Of a stretch of DNA of 64,000 nt, positions 19,625-29,298 are shown one piece after another. Within the stretch, counting starts at the first letter, position 1. Each line of letters starts with the position of its first letter. The notes below the pieces were generated by a model that saw only the letters and a program-made list of their open reading frames with translations, was not told the DNA's origin and ran no database searches. Source of the stretch: Psychrobacillus psychrotolerans (GTDB lineage: Bacteria; Bacillota; Bacilli; Bacillales_A; Planococcaceae); contig NZ_FOXU01000001.1 in the NCBI RefSeq assembly GCF_900115805.1, positions 186,001 to 250,000 of the forward strand, in the 5' to 3' direction. Both the position numbers and the translations under genes were made by a program.

Positions 19625-20134
19625 ATGAACCAAGATATAGTGATAACTGAAATGTCCTTCGCTGATTGGAATTCGGTCAGAGAGATATTTATAGAAGGGA
19701 TTAGAACTGCGAATGCCACCTTTAGAACAGAAGCACCATCATGGGACGAATGGAATGATGATCACCTAACGAATTGCCGATTTGTTGCCAAACAGAATGG
19801 TGCAGTAGTGGGGTGGGTAGCATTTACCTCTATTTCTACGATGCGTGCATTTTCAGGAGTTGTAGAAGTAAGTATATATATTGCTTCAACTGCAGCTGGA
19901 ATAGGGGTTGGTAGTAAATTGCTTCAACATATAATTGACTCTAGTGAGCAACAGCAAATTTGGACAATCCAAGCCATGATCTTCCCTGAAAATATTGCTA
20001 GCCTTAATTTACATAAAAAGTTTGGTTTTGAAGAAGTAGGTACGAGAAAACAAATTGGAAGATTAAATGGAATCTGGCGCGATGTCGTATTACTTGAGCG
20101 TAGAAGTAATATGGTCGGTGTCGGTGTTAAATAG
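19625..20134 (+). CDS. GNAT N-acetyltransferase, phosphinothricin acetyltransferase-like
   Basis: 169 residues from the ATG at 19625, with GGAGAATGGGG upstream; an earlier ATG at 19586 lies in the copCD terminator. The GNAT acetyl-CoA loop is seen in AAGIGVGSKLLQ (about 99-110), and the C-terminal LNLHKKFGFEEVGTRKQIG is typical of the phosphinothricin/methionine sulfoximine acetyltransferase branch. The natural substrate is not known; these enzymes often acetylate amino-acid analogues. Confidence 0.88.
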   Translation: MNQDIVITEMSFADWNSVREIFIEGIRTANATFRTEAPSWDEWNDDHLTNCRFVAKQNGAVVGWVAFTSISTMRAFSGVVEVSIYIASTAAGIGVGSKLLQHIIDSSEQQQIWTIQAMIFPENIASLNLHKKFGFEEVGTRKQIGRLNGIWRDVVLLERRSNMVGVGVK

Positions 20135-20194
20135 CAGCTTAGAATTGCATACGAAAAAAGGGCCATCCCCCTTGAAAGGAACTGGTCTATTCTT

Positions 20195-20229
20195 CCACTT
20201 AGAAGTGATTGCATCTAAGTGGTTTTTTT
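20195..20229 (+). terminator. Terminator of the acetyltransferase gene
   Basis: CCACTTAGA (20195-20203) pairs perfectly with TCTAAGTGG (20214-20222), followed by seven T residues. Confidence 0.9.
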
Positions 20230-20393
20230 ATTGTTTACAAATTTTAGTATCCCATTTCATTTGTTACTCATTTGAAAAGAACAGGTTAGCCCTTTGCTTA
20301 GCTTCCATAAATATTGGTAAATAATAGGGACTCATTTGTACCATTAGCCATAACATAAGGTACTTAAATAAGAAAAACAAAGGAGGGACATAC

Positions 20394-21356
20394 CTGAGTA
20401 AAAAAGTACTTCTATTCGGTGATATTGGCATCGACGATACGGTTGCATTAATCTATGCAAGTTTAAACAAAGATATAGAAATTGTAGGCATCGTAGCAGA
20501 TTACGGCAATGTGTCTAGAGAAGATGCTGTATCGAATATATATTATTTAATGAAATTATTTGATTTTCCAAGGGGAATTCCTGTTATCCGCGGGGCGGAG
20601 GTACCGTTAACAGGGGAAGAGCCCACTTTCTATCCAGAAATACATGGAGAACATGGACTTGGTCCAATCATTCCGGATGATGAACAAACTGTAATTATCG
20701 AAAACTTCCTTGAAATCGTACAAATAATTGAAAATTATAAGGATGAGTTAATAATTGTGAATATTGGTCGACTTACTTCACTTGCCACGATGTTCATACT
20801 CTACAGAGACCTTATGACAAATGTGAAAGAATTTTATATTATGGGTGGGGCTTTTTGGATTCCGGGAAATGTCACAACTGTTGCAGAAGCTAATTTTCAC
20901 GGAGACCCTGTGGCTGTGAATATTGTGCTGACGTACGCAAATAATGTAACGATTATTCCATTAAACGCCACACAGCAGGCAATTGTCACACCTGAGATGG
21001 TAGATTATATAGAACAATTCGGGCAAACTAAAATTTTCAAACCATTAATGGAATACTATACACGCTTCTATCAAGAAAGGGACCCGTCCCTACAAGGGAG
21101 CCCGGTCCATGATGCTCTCACCCTAATAGCAACGATCTATCCAGAGATTTTCATGTTTGGATCTTATCCAGTTATTATTGTAGATGACCTGGGTGGACCT
21201 TCAAGAGGTCAAAGTATCGCTGATACTCGGCCGTATTCAAACAATAATGGGGAAAAGACTCATCGTATAGCATTTAATATAGATTACGAAAAATTCTTTT
21301 ATCATTTCTTGTCTGTTATGACTGGTCAGCAAACAAATCGGAATACTAATTTATAA
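20394..21356 (+). CDS. Inosine-uridine type nucleoside hydrolase, CTG start
   Basis: 320 residues if it starts at CTG 20394. AAAGGAGGG ends 6 bases before this codon, and no ATG, GTG or TTG lies in frame between it and the upstream stop. The first ATG start in frame would lose the active site. The N-terminus holds Asp10, Asp14 and Asp15 (GDIGIDD), calcium and catalytic residues of the family, though the usual first Asp of DTDPG is Phe8. VHDAL (His239, Asp240) completes the site. It should hydrolyse nucleosides to base and ribose. Monocistronic. Confidence 0.85.
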   Translation: MSKKVLLFGDIGIDDTVALIYASLNKDIEIVGIVADYGNVSREDAVSNIYYLMKLFDFPRGIPVIRGAEVPLTGEEPTFYPEIHGEHGLGPIIPDDEQTVIIENFLEIVQIIENYKDELIIVNIGRLTSLATMFILYRDLMTNVKEFYIMGGAFWIPGNVTTVAEANFHGDPVAVNIVLTYANNVTIIPLNATQQAIVTPEMVDYIEQFGQTKIFKPLMEYYTRFYQERDPSLQGSPVHDALTLIATIYPEIFMFGSYPVIIVDDLGGPSRGQSIADTRPYSNNNGEKTHRIAFNIDYEKFFYHFLSVMTGQQTNRNTNL

Positions 21357-21388
21357 GTTTGACTAAGATGAGGTTATTAAGTCCTCAC

Positions 21389-22513
21389 TCATTCAAAAAC
21401 GCCACTTCTCAGTATGGTAAGGTCTACTTTAACATTTACTTTCATATTTTTGTATAATTCATGCCATTTTTCCTTTGTTAGTTTAGAGTTTCTTACCGAG
21501 CTTCGATACTTATCTCCGAAAGCAAAAATGTCTGATTCCACACTCTGACAGTATGCAATAACCCTAGATATCTCTCTTGACAGGTTTTTACTAATCGCTT
21601 CTTCGAGTTTCTTGACAGTTTTGGGATCTCCAATATTTACATCAGGATAAATTTCTGTTAGTCGCGTTTTTATTGTGATATTCAAATCAAATTCTGGCGT
21701 ATTTTTGTTAATTAATTTCAGCTCTTTCTCAGAAGTAAGAGCATCGAATGCTATAGGAATTTCATCAGGTTTGTTTTTCATCAAATCATCTGGAATTTCC
21801 TCTTTTGTCAAAATAGTTTCAAATGTTCCAGATTTATAATTACCTCCAATTAGTTTCACATAAAAAGTATCTTCTGGTCGTAATGAACTTACCATTTTGC
21901 CGTTCTTAAAAATAGCAATTCCCGATAATTCCACTAATTCTTCCTCTCTTTTTATGATAGGCATAAATATATCTTCTCCTTCCGAATAAAGATCTCGGCC
22001 CACTTCATGGAGAGTAGAGGAAATCATATTTTCTTGTTCAATGTTTTGTTCCAATAGCCTAAAAATATGTTGTCCTATATCGTCAATGTTTTGATATTCA
22101 TATTCCAACAAAGGTGCCACTTCACCCTCCGCTACAGCCATATAAAGACTATTACTGACAGTTGGGTTTTCAAGGTGTGCATCAATATAGCGATGAATAT
22201 CGTCCTTTGCTAACTCTTCTCCAAATAAGACAACTCTCATTTGACCTACTACTACTTTTTTAGATAATTTACGGTTGGTTTTTACTCGATTGCCCTTGCT
22301 AGTTGAATTCTCCGTTGTGACAACTTCTACGTTACTTTGAAATTCTGGATTCACTTCACGAACAGCGGAGGTAGTGGCCATCCTTTCTTCTTTTCCGACA
22401 TCATAGCCAACTAAGGTTACCAACCCAACTCTATCTAATATATTTGTCTCCACACACCCAATAAGGAGACTGGGAAGAAAAAGGATAATGAAATAAAATC
22501 TATATTTTTTCAT
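21389..22513 (-). CDS. gerC: Ger(x)C family spore germination lipoprotein
   Basis: 374 residues. Signal peptide with lipobox LIGC (lipid Cys20), then the N-terminal and C-terminal domains typical of GerAC-type proteins (DRVGLVTLVGYDVGKEERM early, YPDVNIGDPKTVKKLEEAI late). It is the C subunit of a nutrient germinant receptor in the spore inner membrane. The start overlaps the end of gerB by 14 bases. Last gene of the gerA-gerB-gerC operon. Confidence 0.93.
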   Translation of the reverse strand: MKKYRFYFIILFLPSLLIGCVETNILDRVGLVTLVGYDVGKEERMATTSAVREVNPEFQSNVEVVTTENSTSKGNRVKTNRKLSKKVVVGQMRVVLFGEELAKDDIHRYIDAHLENPTVSNSLYMAVAEGEVAPLLEYEYQNIDDIGQHIFRLLEQNIEQENMISSTLHEVGRDLYSEGEDIFMPIIKREEELVELSGIAIFKNGKMVSSLRPEDTFYVKLIGGNYKSGTFETILTKEEIPDDLMKNKPDEIPIAFDALTSEKELKLINKNTPEFDLNITIKTRLTEIYPDVNIGDPKTVKKLEEAISKNLSREISRVIAYCQSVESDIFAFGDKYRSSVRNSKLTKEKWHELYKNMKVNVKVDLTILRSGVFE

Positions 22514-23621
22514 TGTTTTGCTCCTTTTGTGATGTGAATTTCTTTTTTAGCATCGTAATCAGGTATAACAAAACGGGATAAACAAATACAATATAAAAGG
22601 CGGCTTTACCTAGATAAGTGTTCATCGTATTTATCTGTGGTCTAGTTTGCACCATCAAAGTGCCAAAGAAAGCAAGGGTTGAAAAGATCCAAACGAATTT
22701 TGTGCTACTTACTTTTACTAACCGAATCATCCCGCGATATGCAGCCCATAGATATAAACAAAGATTTGGCAAAATGATTAACATCCAAAAACAAACCGCT
22801 ACAAACTCAAATCGCTCCATAAAAGGAAAACTGATAAAACTAAACAATGTTAATGTTGCCCAGACAGTTTTAAGGAGCTTGCCTTCCGTGTAGTACATAA
22901 TAGATACCAACATGATTGAAAGATAAATAAATGTGGTAGACAACAAAGCTAAGTGCGTATATTTGCTCGTTTTTTTCTTATCTTTAATAAAAGGATAAAT
23001 TATGTTTAATATTTCGAACCCTATAATCGTAAAGGTCATGGAATGTGCTCCTTTAAGTAAGGAGATAATATTTACTTCTAAAATAGGAAATAAACTATCC
23101 ATCGTTGAGAACTTCAGGGGAAACACTAACATTGGAATAACCCAGATAGCGAGTATGACACTAAAAAAAGAGATACCAACCATCACACGCAGTCCACCGG
23201 TAAATGCATATATTATTATTAATAGTAGGGTAATCGAAAGAAACCATGTACTAATTCCAGGAAATATCCATGCTTGAATTACTTCAATATAATTTCTCAA
23301 TACAGAAAAAAACGCTACAAAACAATACAATATATAAATGGAATTCAAAAAATTCCCAATCCATTTTCCATAAACATCTTGCTGGATTCCATAGAGGTCA
23401 TTAGAGCCATAAACTTCTAAAGTCTTAATCATACAAAAAGCGACTATATGTGTGGCAAGTCCTGCAAGGAGAACCGAAATCCATGCATCATGTTTGGCAT
23501 CTTGATACACAATACGTTGAAAACCATGTACACCAACGCCAATTTGAGTACTGTGAACGACAAAAAACAGCAAATAAGCATTAATCATATCTTTTGGGCT
23601 AAGTTGAATTGTATTATTCAT
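22500..23621 (-). CDS. gerB: GerB family spore germination permease-like protein
   Basis: 373 residues from the ATG at 23621, preceded by GAAGGTG; a longer frame to 23687 would run into gerA and lacks a site. About ten membrane helices in the amino acid/polyamine permease fold (SPKDMINAYLLFFVV at the start). GerB subunits hold the germinant-binding pocket. Gap to gerA is 16 bases. Confidence 0.93.
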   Translation of the reverse strand: MNNTIQLSPKDMINAYLLFFVVHSTQIGVGVHGFQRIVYQDAKHDAWISVLLAGLATHIVAFCMIKTLEVYGSNDLYGIQQDVYGKWIGNFLNSIYILYCFVAFFSVLRNYIEVIQAWIFPGISTWFLSITLLLIIIYAFTGGLRVMVGISFFSVILAIWVIPMLVFPLKFSTMDSLFPILEVNIISLLKGAHSMTFTIIGFEILNIIYPFIKDKKKTSKYTHLALLSTTFIYLSIMLVSIMYYTEGKLLKTVWATLTLFSFISFPFMERFEFVAVCFWMLIILPNLCLYLWAAYRGMIRLVKVSSTKFVWIFSTLAFFGTLMVQTRPQINTMNTYLGKAAFYIVFVYPVLLYLITMLKKKFTSQKEQNNEKI

Positions 23622-23637
23622 TCTTTTCACCTTCAGT

Positions 23638-25173
23638 TCAGCTGTTTTCAGGTTTAATAGGTTCAGGTTTATATTTTTCTTTATCAACGGGTCTTGCTAC
23701 CTCAGGCCTCTTAGACGTTAAGGGGTAAGGTAATCGGATAATACTATTTGCCAATCCTTTCAGCCTAGGAGGATAAAATGGCGATAGGTAAGGTGCACCT
23801 AGACTAGTTTGGCGCAGAAGATGTATGAGGATAAAACAAAATGCTAGCATAATTCCATAAAAACCCCAAAAGCCAGCAAGTATAATAATAGGAAATCGGA
23901 TTAGCCTAATAACATTACCCATCATATAACTTGGAGTAGTAAAAGAAGCCAAAGCGCTTAAAGCAACAAATATGAGTAAAATATTACTTGTGATTCCTGC
24001 TTGAACAGCTGCTGTTCCAATTACAATACCACCAACAATACCAATAGTTTGTCCAATTTTCGTTGGTAATCTCGCTCCAGCCTCTCTAAGCAATTCAATA
24101 ATAAATTCAAGTAACAATGCCTCGAATACAGGTGGAAAAGGAACCAGTGCTCTCGATTCACTTAGAGGAACCAAAAAAGCCTGCGGAATTACTTCATAAT
24201 GAAAAGTTAATGCCCCTACATATATAGGTGTCAAAAATACTGATAAAAGAATAGCCGTAAATCTTAAAAGTCGTGAAAAAGTAGCAATTTGCCATCTAAG
24301 GTTTTGGTCTTCTCGACTTTGAAAAAATTCTATAAATGACTGTGGGCATACAATTGCCATGGAACTACCGTCCACAACTATCCCTAATTTGCCGTTTATT
24401 AGACCATCACAAAACCGGTCTGGTCTTTCCGTCAGAAGCATTTGTGGGAAAGCTGACATAGAATTGTCGTCAATCATTTCTGATAAAACGGCACTATCTA
24501 GTAGTGAATCAACATCGAGATCAGTAATTCTTTGGCGCAACGTGTTAACCATCTGTTCATTTGCAATCCCATTAATATACAGAAGAGCAACGGAAATATT
24601 TGTCCTTCTTCCTACTATGAACTTTTCATTACAAAGATCTGGACTCACAATATAGCGACGTATCAAGGAAATGTTAGTAGATAGACTTTCATTGAACCCG
24701 ACCTGAGCACCAATTACTTGTGATTCGTTTTCAGGTGTAGACAAACTACGAGATTCCAGTTTCGGAATATTAGCCATTATTACTTGAGAGTGCCCTTCCA
24801 TATGGATAAGCACTGAACCAGTAACAATTGATTTTACGATCACGTCCAAACGAGTGGATGCATTTATCTCTGGTATGGAAAGTGCAGCCTTTATAGAATC
24901 TGGCGTATCAACTGATTTTTTTTGGAGATTGGAGATAACATGATCGGTTAACACTTGATCATTTACTAAATTGTCTATATATATGAGAGTAATATTAGGT
25001 GGAATGTCTTTCACGATTAAATCAGAAGGATCCTGAGTTGCATCTTTGATCAATTGAACAAAATCCATCTTAAGCGGTGTCATCATGCCTATATCTTTTC
25101 TCGGAGCAGCTGTTTCTTCGGGTGCTTTCTCTTTGTTGTGCTTGCTTTTACTGAAAGGTAGGGGAAATTTCAT
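23638..25173 (-). CDS. gerA: GerA family spore germination protein
   Basis: 511 residues. A basic N-terminus, a large soluble N-terminal domain (LIYIDNLVNDQVL, VGRRTNISVALLYINGIAN, LLTERPDRFCDGLINGKLGIVVDG) and a membrane part with five to six helices (about 290-450), then a proline-rich tail. GerA subunits are reported to form the oligomeric ion channel of the germinant receptor. First gene of the operon, with a sigma-G-like promoter at 25212-25241. Confidence 0.94.
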   Translation of the reverse strand: MKFPLPFSKSKHNKEKAPEETAAPRKDIGMMTPLKMDFVQLIKDATQDPSDLIVKDIPPNITLIYIDNLVNDQVLTDHVISNLQKKSVDTPDSIKAALSIPEINASTRLDVIVKSIVTGSVLIHMEGHSQVIMANIPKLESRSLSTPENESQVIGAQVGFNESLSTNISLIRRYIVSPDLCNEKFIVGRRTNISVALLYINGIANEQMVNTLRQRITDLDVDSLLDSAVLSEMIDDNSMSAFPQMLLTERPDRFCDGLINGKLGIVVDGSSMAIVCPQSFIEFFQSREDQNLRWQIATFSRLLRFTAILLSVFLTPIYVGALTFHYEVIPQAFLVPLSESRALVPFPPVFEALLLEFIIELLREAGARLPTKIGQTIGIVGGIVIGTAAVQAGITSNILLIFVALSALASFTTPSYMMGNVIRLIRFPIIILAGFWGFYGIMLAFCFILIHLLRQTSLGAPYLSPFYPPRLKGLANSIIRLPYPLTSKRPEVARPVDKEKYKPEPIKPENS

Positions 25174-25211
25174 TTTGAAACAAGGCTCCTTCCATTTCTA
25201 AACTTACTTTA

Positions 25212-25241
25212 TAGAATAGGCTTTAACAGGCAAAACTATAC
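25212..25241 (-). promoter_or_regulatory. Sigma-G-like forespore promoter of gerA-gerB-gerC
   Basis: On the minus strand GTATA (25241-25237), an 18-base spacer, then TATTCTA (25218-25212). This fits the sigma-G consensus GHATR-N18-CATWHTA in all but one position and lies 39 bases upstream of the gerA start, as expected for a forespore-expressed germination operon. Confidence 0.6.
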
Positions 25242-25401
25242 TTTTTACATTTACTTTTAATAAACAATAAGTAGCTTAGTGGAATTTAATTACTAAAAAT
25301 CTATTTTACAATAATTTTATAACGTATTTTAATAATTATATATTGATAAACGATAAATTTAATGCTAGTATGAATGTATATTAAATGTAGGAGGTACTTT
25401 T

Positions 25402-25893
25402 ATGAAACGAGGATCAACAATTTTTCTAAAGTTAGCTGTTATTCTTATGGGAATCCCCGTTCTCGCAATGTGTATTTTTTTATTGCCCCAAATAGCTGGG
25501 GAAGCCAAGGAGGCAATAGAAAAAGGGTCGGAATTAGCGTATGTGGTGTACGGACTTTTAACAGTAATGTATATTTCCGCAATTCCTTTTTACTTTGCTT
25601 TGTACCAATCTTTTAAACTATTAAATTACATTGATAAAAACTTAGCTTTTTCGGACTTTTCTGTTAGAGCTCTAAAGAAAATTAAAACCTATGCGATTAT
25701 TATAAGTGGCTTATATGCTGTAGCTTTACCATTTGTTTTTATCATGGCAGAGGTGGATGATGCACCAGGTTTAGTAATAGTCGGGATGGTACCTGTTTTT
25801 GCATCCTTAGTAATTGCCGTTTTTGCTGCTGTCCTTCAAAGACTTTTGAAAGAAGCGATAGATATAAAAGAAGAAAATGATTTAATAGTCTAA
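25402..25893 (+). CDS. DUF2975 family membrane protein, YoaS-like
   Basis: 163 residues with four membrane helices (about 8-28, 47-70, 95-115, 125-148). TAGGAGGT precedes the ATG. DUF2975 proteins in Bacillales (YoaS in B. subtilis) are paired with a small Cro/C1-type regulator, exactly as here: the next gene starts 16 bases on. The function of the pair is unknown. Confidence 0.85.
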   Translation: MKRGSTIFLKLAVILMGIPVLAMCIFLLPQIAGEAKEAIEKGSELAYVVYGLLTVMYISAIPFYFALYQSFKLLNYIDKNLAFSDFSVRALKKIKTYAIIISGLYAVALPFVFIMAEVDDAPGLVIVGMVPVFASLVIAVFAAVLQRLLKEAIDIKEENDLIV

Positions 25894-25909
25894 ATCTGAG
25901 GTGAATAAT

Positions 25910-26152
25910 ATGGCAATAATTATCAATATTGACGTGATGCTCGCAAAAAGAAAAATGAGTGTAACGGAACTCTCAGAAAGAGTTGGAATCACAATGGCCA
26001 ACCTTTCAATATTGAAAAATGGGAAAGCAAAAGCAGTGCGATTATCCACATTAGAAGCTATTTGCAAAGCGTTAGAATGTCAGCCAGGAGATTTATTGGA
26101 ATACAGAAGCAATGACGAAGATCCGCAAGTAAATAGTTCATTAAGCAGGTAG
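25910..26152 (+). CDS. Cro/C1-type small regulator, YozG-like
   Basis: 80 residues from the ATG at 25910 (GAGGTG 6 bases upstream; a GTG at 25901 is part of that site). It is almost a bare helix-turn-helix domain: SVTELSERVGITMANLSILKNGKAKAVR, split here as SVTELSERVGIT and NLSILKNGK, then CKALECQPGDLLEY, typical of the YozG branch. It is coupled to the DUF2975 gene and probably regulates this pair. Confidence 0.88.
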   Translation: MAIIINIDVMLAKRKMSVTELSERVGITMANLSILKNGKAKAVRLSTLEAICKALECQPGDLLEYRSNDEDPQVNSSLSR

Positions 26153-26170
26153 AATATAGTACCAACGAAA

Positions 26171-26201
26171 GGCATCGAGAAAAATCTTGGTGTCTTTTTT
26201 T
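26171..26201 (+). terminator. Terminator of the DUF2975-yozG pair
   Basis: GGCATCGAGA pairs with TCTTGGTGTC using several G-U pairs, loop AAAA, then seven or more T residues. Confidence 0.8.
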
Positions 26202-26357
26202 ATTTGTTTGCTAGCGGTAATCATATAGCGATGTGCAACTATACCATACATATGGAGAAACAAAAAAAGTAAAGTTAATTAAACATAAAGTAAAATAAAC
26301 TATACAAAATGACAAATAAACTATACAATAATTTTAAATGTTAGGAGGGGGAGCCAT

Positions 26358-26564
26358 TTGTTAAAAAATCGGGTGAAGGAATTAAGGGCCAGATTTAATT
26401 TGACGCAAGGAGACCTGGCGGAAAAGACTGGCGTAACTAGACAAACCATTGTTTCTTTAGAAAAAGGAAGTTACACCCCTTCGTTACTGCTTGCTATGAA
26501 TATTGCAGAGGTATTTAAAGAACCGATCGAACAAATTTTCTACAAAGAGGAGAACAAGTCCTAA
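26358..26564 (+). CDS. Xre-family small regulator
   Basis: 68 residues, start TTG at 26358 with GGAGGGGGAG 5 bases upstream. The helix-turn-helix is in LTQGDLAEKTGVTRQTIVSL, followed by YTPSLLLAMNIAEVF and EQIFY, typical of the YgzD-type autonomous Xre proteins. It pairs with the membrane protein gene that follows 54 bases later. Confidence 0.9.
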   Translation: MLKNRVKELRARFNLTQGDLAEKTGVTRQTIVSLEKGSYTPSLLLAMNIAEVFKEPIEQIFYKEENKS

Positions 26565-26618
26565 TTGTTTTAGTACATTTATATATTTTCATGCTTGTAA
26601 AAAGAAAGGGGTTATATA

Positions 26619-27116
26619 ATGAGAATCTTGTCGATATCCATTGTTTTACGTATATTACTTATTATTTCATTCGCTCTGGTCGCTTTTATGCAGGTAAAAG
26701 ACACTCAGCTTTCTGATATGTTTTTAAATGATGAGATTAGTTTCGAATATTATAAGGAAAATGAGATTAATACTAGTGTGTATGGTTTCATTTTTGTCAT
26801 TTTAACCTTGATAAATTCCTGGTATACAAACTATCTATCGAAAAAACGAAATAACGGGAGAATTCTTATGAGGGAAATAGTTATTCCCGAAATGAACCTG
26901 AATGACGATGAAAGAGAAGCTGAGATTACAGGGAAATCTGCTAAAGCAGCATTCTCCGTAATCATTATAGCCACATTCATAGTGCTAGCATTTTTTGCGT
27001 TAGTCATTCCATATTTGGATAACCCTTTGCCATATTCTGTTTTCACTATTGCTGCATTACCGATAATTGGACTTCTCACATACTACATCACATATAGAGT
27101 ATTGTATTTGAAGTAA
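26619..27116 (+). CDS. Four-helix membrane protein paired with Xre regulator (DUF2178-like)
   Basis: 165 residues, membrane helices at about 7-25, 52-68, 112-132 and 140-160. The stretch NDDEREAEITGKSAKAAF between helices 2 and 3 resembles the DUF2178 motif found in proteins encoded beside small Xre regulators. Start has AAAGGGG. This is the second regulator/membrane protein pair within 2 kb; the two pairs are not obviously homologous. Function unknown. Confidence 0.7.
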   Translation: MRILSISIVLRILLIISFALVAFMQVKDTQLSDMFLNDEISFEYYKENEINTSVYGFIFVILTLINSWYTNYLSKKRNNGRILMREIVIPEMNLNDDEREAEITGKSAKAAFSVIIIATFIVLAFFALVIPYLDNPLPYSVFTIAALPIIGLLTYYITYRVLYLK

Positions 27117-27242
27117 GGAGGGAGAGGTTTAACTTAAATGGATAACACTTGGCAAAGGAAAGAGAGGGCCTTTGGAAGTTTGGTTATGGAAGGTTAGAAA
27201 TGATGGAGATTTATCCATATCTAGATCAAAATAATTAAATTA

Positions 27243-27279
27243 AAAACCTCCATTGCTATCACACTGCAGTAGAGGTTTT
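27243..27279 (+). terminator. Terminator of the Xre/membrane protein pair
   Basis: AAAACCTC and GAGGTTTT form the base of a stem extended by ATTGC/GCAGT with mismatches; arms 27243-27256 and 27266-27279. The 126 bases between the gene and this hairpin contain only very short frames that I could not identify. Confidence 0.7.
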
Positions 27280-27381
27280 ATGCTATTCTGAAGTGGGACA
27301 TAAGTTAATGTGTTGTATTATTCTTTAATATCTTAATATTCAGTTTTTATAAATATTTTTAACATATCGGGGGAAGTATTA

Positions 27382-28860
27382 GTGACTATGGTTTTTAATA
27401 AGTTTTGCACAGAAGAGTTAACAATTAAAGATATTCAAAATGCCATGGAGAACGAAGATTTAACATCAAAGGAATTGGTAATCTATTATTTAGATAGAAT
27501 TGCTAAGTTCGACCAAGATGAACCAAACTTAAACTCTGTACTAGAGATAAATCCAGACGCCATTTTTATAGCTGAAGCATTAGATCAGGAAAGAAAAAGA
27601 AAAGGTACTCGAGGACCTCTCCACGGCATTCCGGTATTTTTAAAGGATAATATTGATACGTGTGATTTTATGCATACTAGTGCAGGAACTCTTGCATTAG
27701 AGAATAATATTGCAAGCAAAGATGCATTTCTTGTTGAAAAACTGCGTAATGCAGGAGCAGTAATTTTAGGTAAGACAAATATGACAGAGTTGGCTAATGG
27801 TATGTCCACTGAAATGTGGGCCGGTTATAGTTCCAGGGGTGGACAAGTATTAAATCCTTATGGGAATCTCGAACTTTTTGTTGGTGGTTCTAGTTCTGGT
27901 TCTGCTGTTGCAGTTGCTGCTAACTTCACTGTTTTATCTGTCGGTACAGAAACAGATGCATCCATTCTAAGTCCGGCGATTCAAAATTCTGTGGTGGGTA
28001 TTAAACCGACTGTAGGTTTAATTAGTCGAAGAGGGATAATTCCTTTTACATACTCTCAAGACACAGCTGGCCCATTTGCAAGGACGGTTACGGATGCTAC
28101 AATTTTACTTAATGCTTTAACTGGACTAGATAGGTTTGATCCGGCAACATTTAAAAGTAAGGGTAAAATTGAAGAGGACTATTCCATTCATTTAGATTCT
28201 GATGGATTAAAAGGAGCTAAAATAGGAGTCTTTAATAACGCATCTAGTGATTTTCTTAACTCGGATGAGTACGATGACAAGTTGTTTAATGATTCCGTTG
28301 ATTTGATAAGTAGCTTAGGAGCCATATGTAAAGATATTGAGATCCCTTCCGTCCATAGAGATTGGAAGTGGGGGGTAACTTTGTACGAGCTAAAGCACAG
28401 TTTAAATAATTACCTTTCTAAACTCCCGTCTAATGTACCAGTACACTCAATTACTGAGTTAATAGAGTTTAATAAAGGTCTGGAAGAAAAGACTCTAAAA
28501 TATGGACAGAACAAATTGGAGCAAAGAGAATCATTCCCAAACACATTAAGAAACCCGGAGTATTTAGTCGCGAAAATAGAAGATTTATATTATTCACAGG
28601 AACAGGGAATTGACCTTGCATTAAAAAAATACGATCTTGATGCGATCCTTTTTCCATCTTATGTAGGTTCAACTATTTGTGCAAAAGCGGGATACCCATC
28701 AATTGCCATACCAGCTGGCTATATGAAAAATGGCAAACCTTTTGGTATAACATTCGCAGGGACTGAATTTAGCGAAGGTACATTAATTAAACTTGCATAT
28801 GCGTTTGAACAGGCTACAAAACATAGACAAAGCCCAGTATTACTATACCCTAACCCATAA
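27382..28860 (+). CDS. Amidase signature family protein
   Basis: 492 residues, GTG start with GGGGGAAG upstream. The amidase signature Ser-cisSer-Lys triad is visible: Lys in FLKDNIDT (about 92), the glycine/serine stretch VGGSSSGSAV (about 171-180, GGSSSGSA rather than the common GGSSGGSA) and the nucleophile region GTETDASI (about 191-198). The C-terminal SIAIPAGYMKNGKPFGITF is also typical. It hydrolyses an amide bond; no substrate can be inferred. There is no GatB or GatC nearby, so it is not the GatA subunit. Confidence 0.9.
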   Translation: MTMVFNKFCTEELTIKDIQNAMENEDLTSKELVIYYLDRIAKFDQDEPNLNSVLEINPDAIFIAEALDQERKRKGTRGPLHGIPVFLKDNIDTCDFMHTSAGTLALENNIASKDAFLVEKLRNAGAVILGKTNMTELANGMSTEMWAGYSSRGGQVLNPYGNLELFVGGSSSGSAVAVAANFTVLSVGTETDASILSPAIQNSVVGIKPTVGLISRRGIIPFTYSQDTAGPFARTVTDATILLNALTGLDRFDPATFKSKGKIEEDYSIHLDSDGLKGAKIGVFNNASSDFLNSDEYDDKLFNDSVDLISSLGAICKDIEIPSVHRDWKWGVTLYELKHSLNNYLSKLPSNVPVHSITELIEFNKGLEEKTLKYGQNKLEQRESFPNTLRNPEYLVAKIEDLYYSQEQGIDLALKKYDLDAILFPSYVGSTICAKAGYPSIAIPAGYMKNGKPFGITFAGTEFSEGTLIKLAYAFEQATKHRQSPVLLYPNP

Positions 28861-29298
28861 GAGGGAAGGGTTAAAGGAGGAAATATTAGTTTATGTAAAA
28901 TATCATTGTTTGAACAGAATCACAAGGAAAGATAAAAAACTTTTCTTTCACAAGAAAAGTAAAGTGTGTTAAGTAATCAATCAATAAGAATTGAATGAGG
29001 TTGACGATTTATTTGAAAACCTAATTAACAGAAATATTGAAGTAAGAATACTACCTAATTCGGAGAGATCCGGGGAAAGAAAATTATAAAAACAAATTTT
29101 GATTATCCTTAAAAAATCTTTAATAATTCACTACAAGCTATACAGTGAGTTATTGTTGAGTATTAAAATTATTTGTGTCGTAAACAATTTTTCTCTGATA
29201 TCTCACTATTACTAGTATACTTCAATAATGAAACGTAACTTAGTATAATATATATTATGACCACATCCCTATTTTATAATTTCATTTATGTCTCTTCT
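28861..29298. other. Intergenic region with hairpins, no clear gene
   Basis: 438 bases, AT-rich. Two imperfect hairpins are visible, at about 28942-28963 (ACTTTTCTT/AAGAAAAGT) and about 29122-29153, neither with a good T tract. A 32-codon open stretch on the + strand (TTG at about 28988, ending ERSGERKL) could be a gene remnant, but it has no ribosome binding site and I could not identify it. Confidence 0.4.

Noticed and set aside
27117-27242. Short frames (19 codons from the ATG at 27138, and one reading GKRGPLEVWLWKVRNDG without a start)
   Set aside because: The first is too short and lacks support; the second has no start codon and I could not link it to any family.
28988-29089. 32-codon TTG frame ending ERSGERKL
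   Set aside because: No ribosome binding site and no recognisable family; possible remnant only, so mentioned in the region note rather than called.
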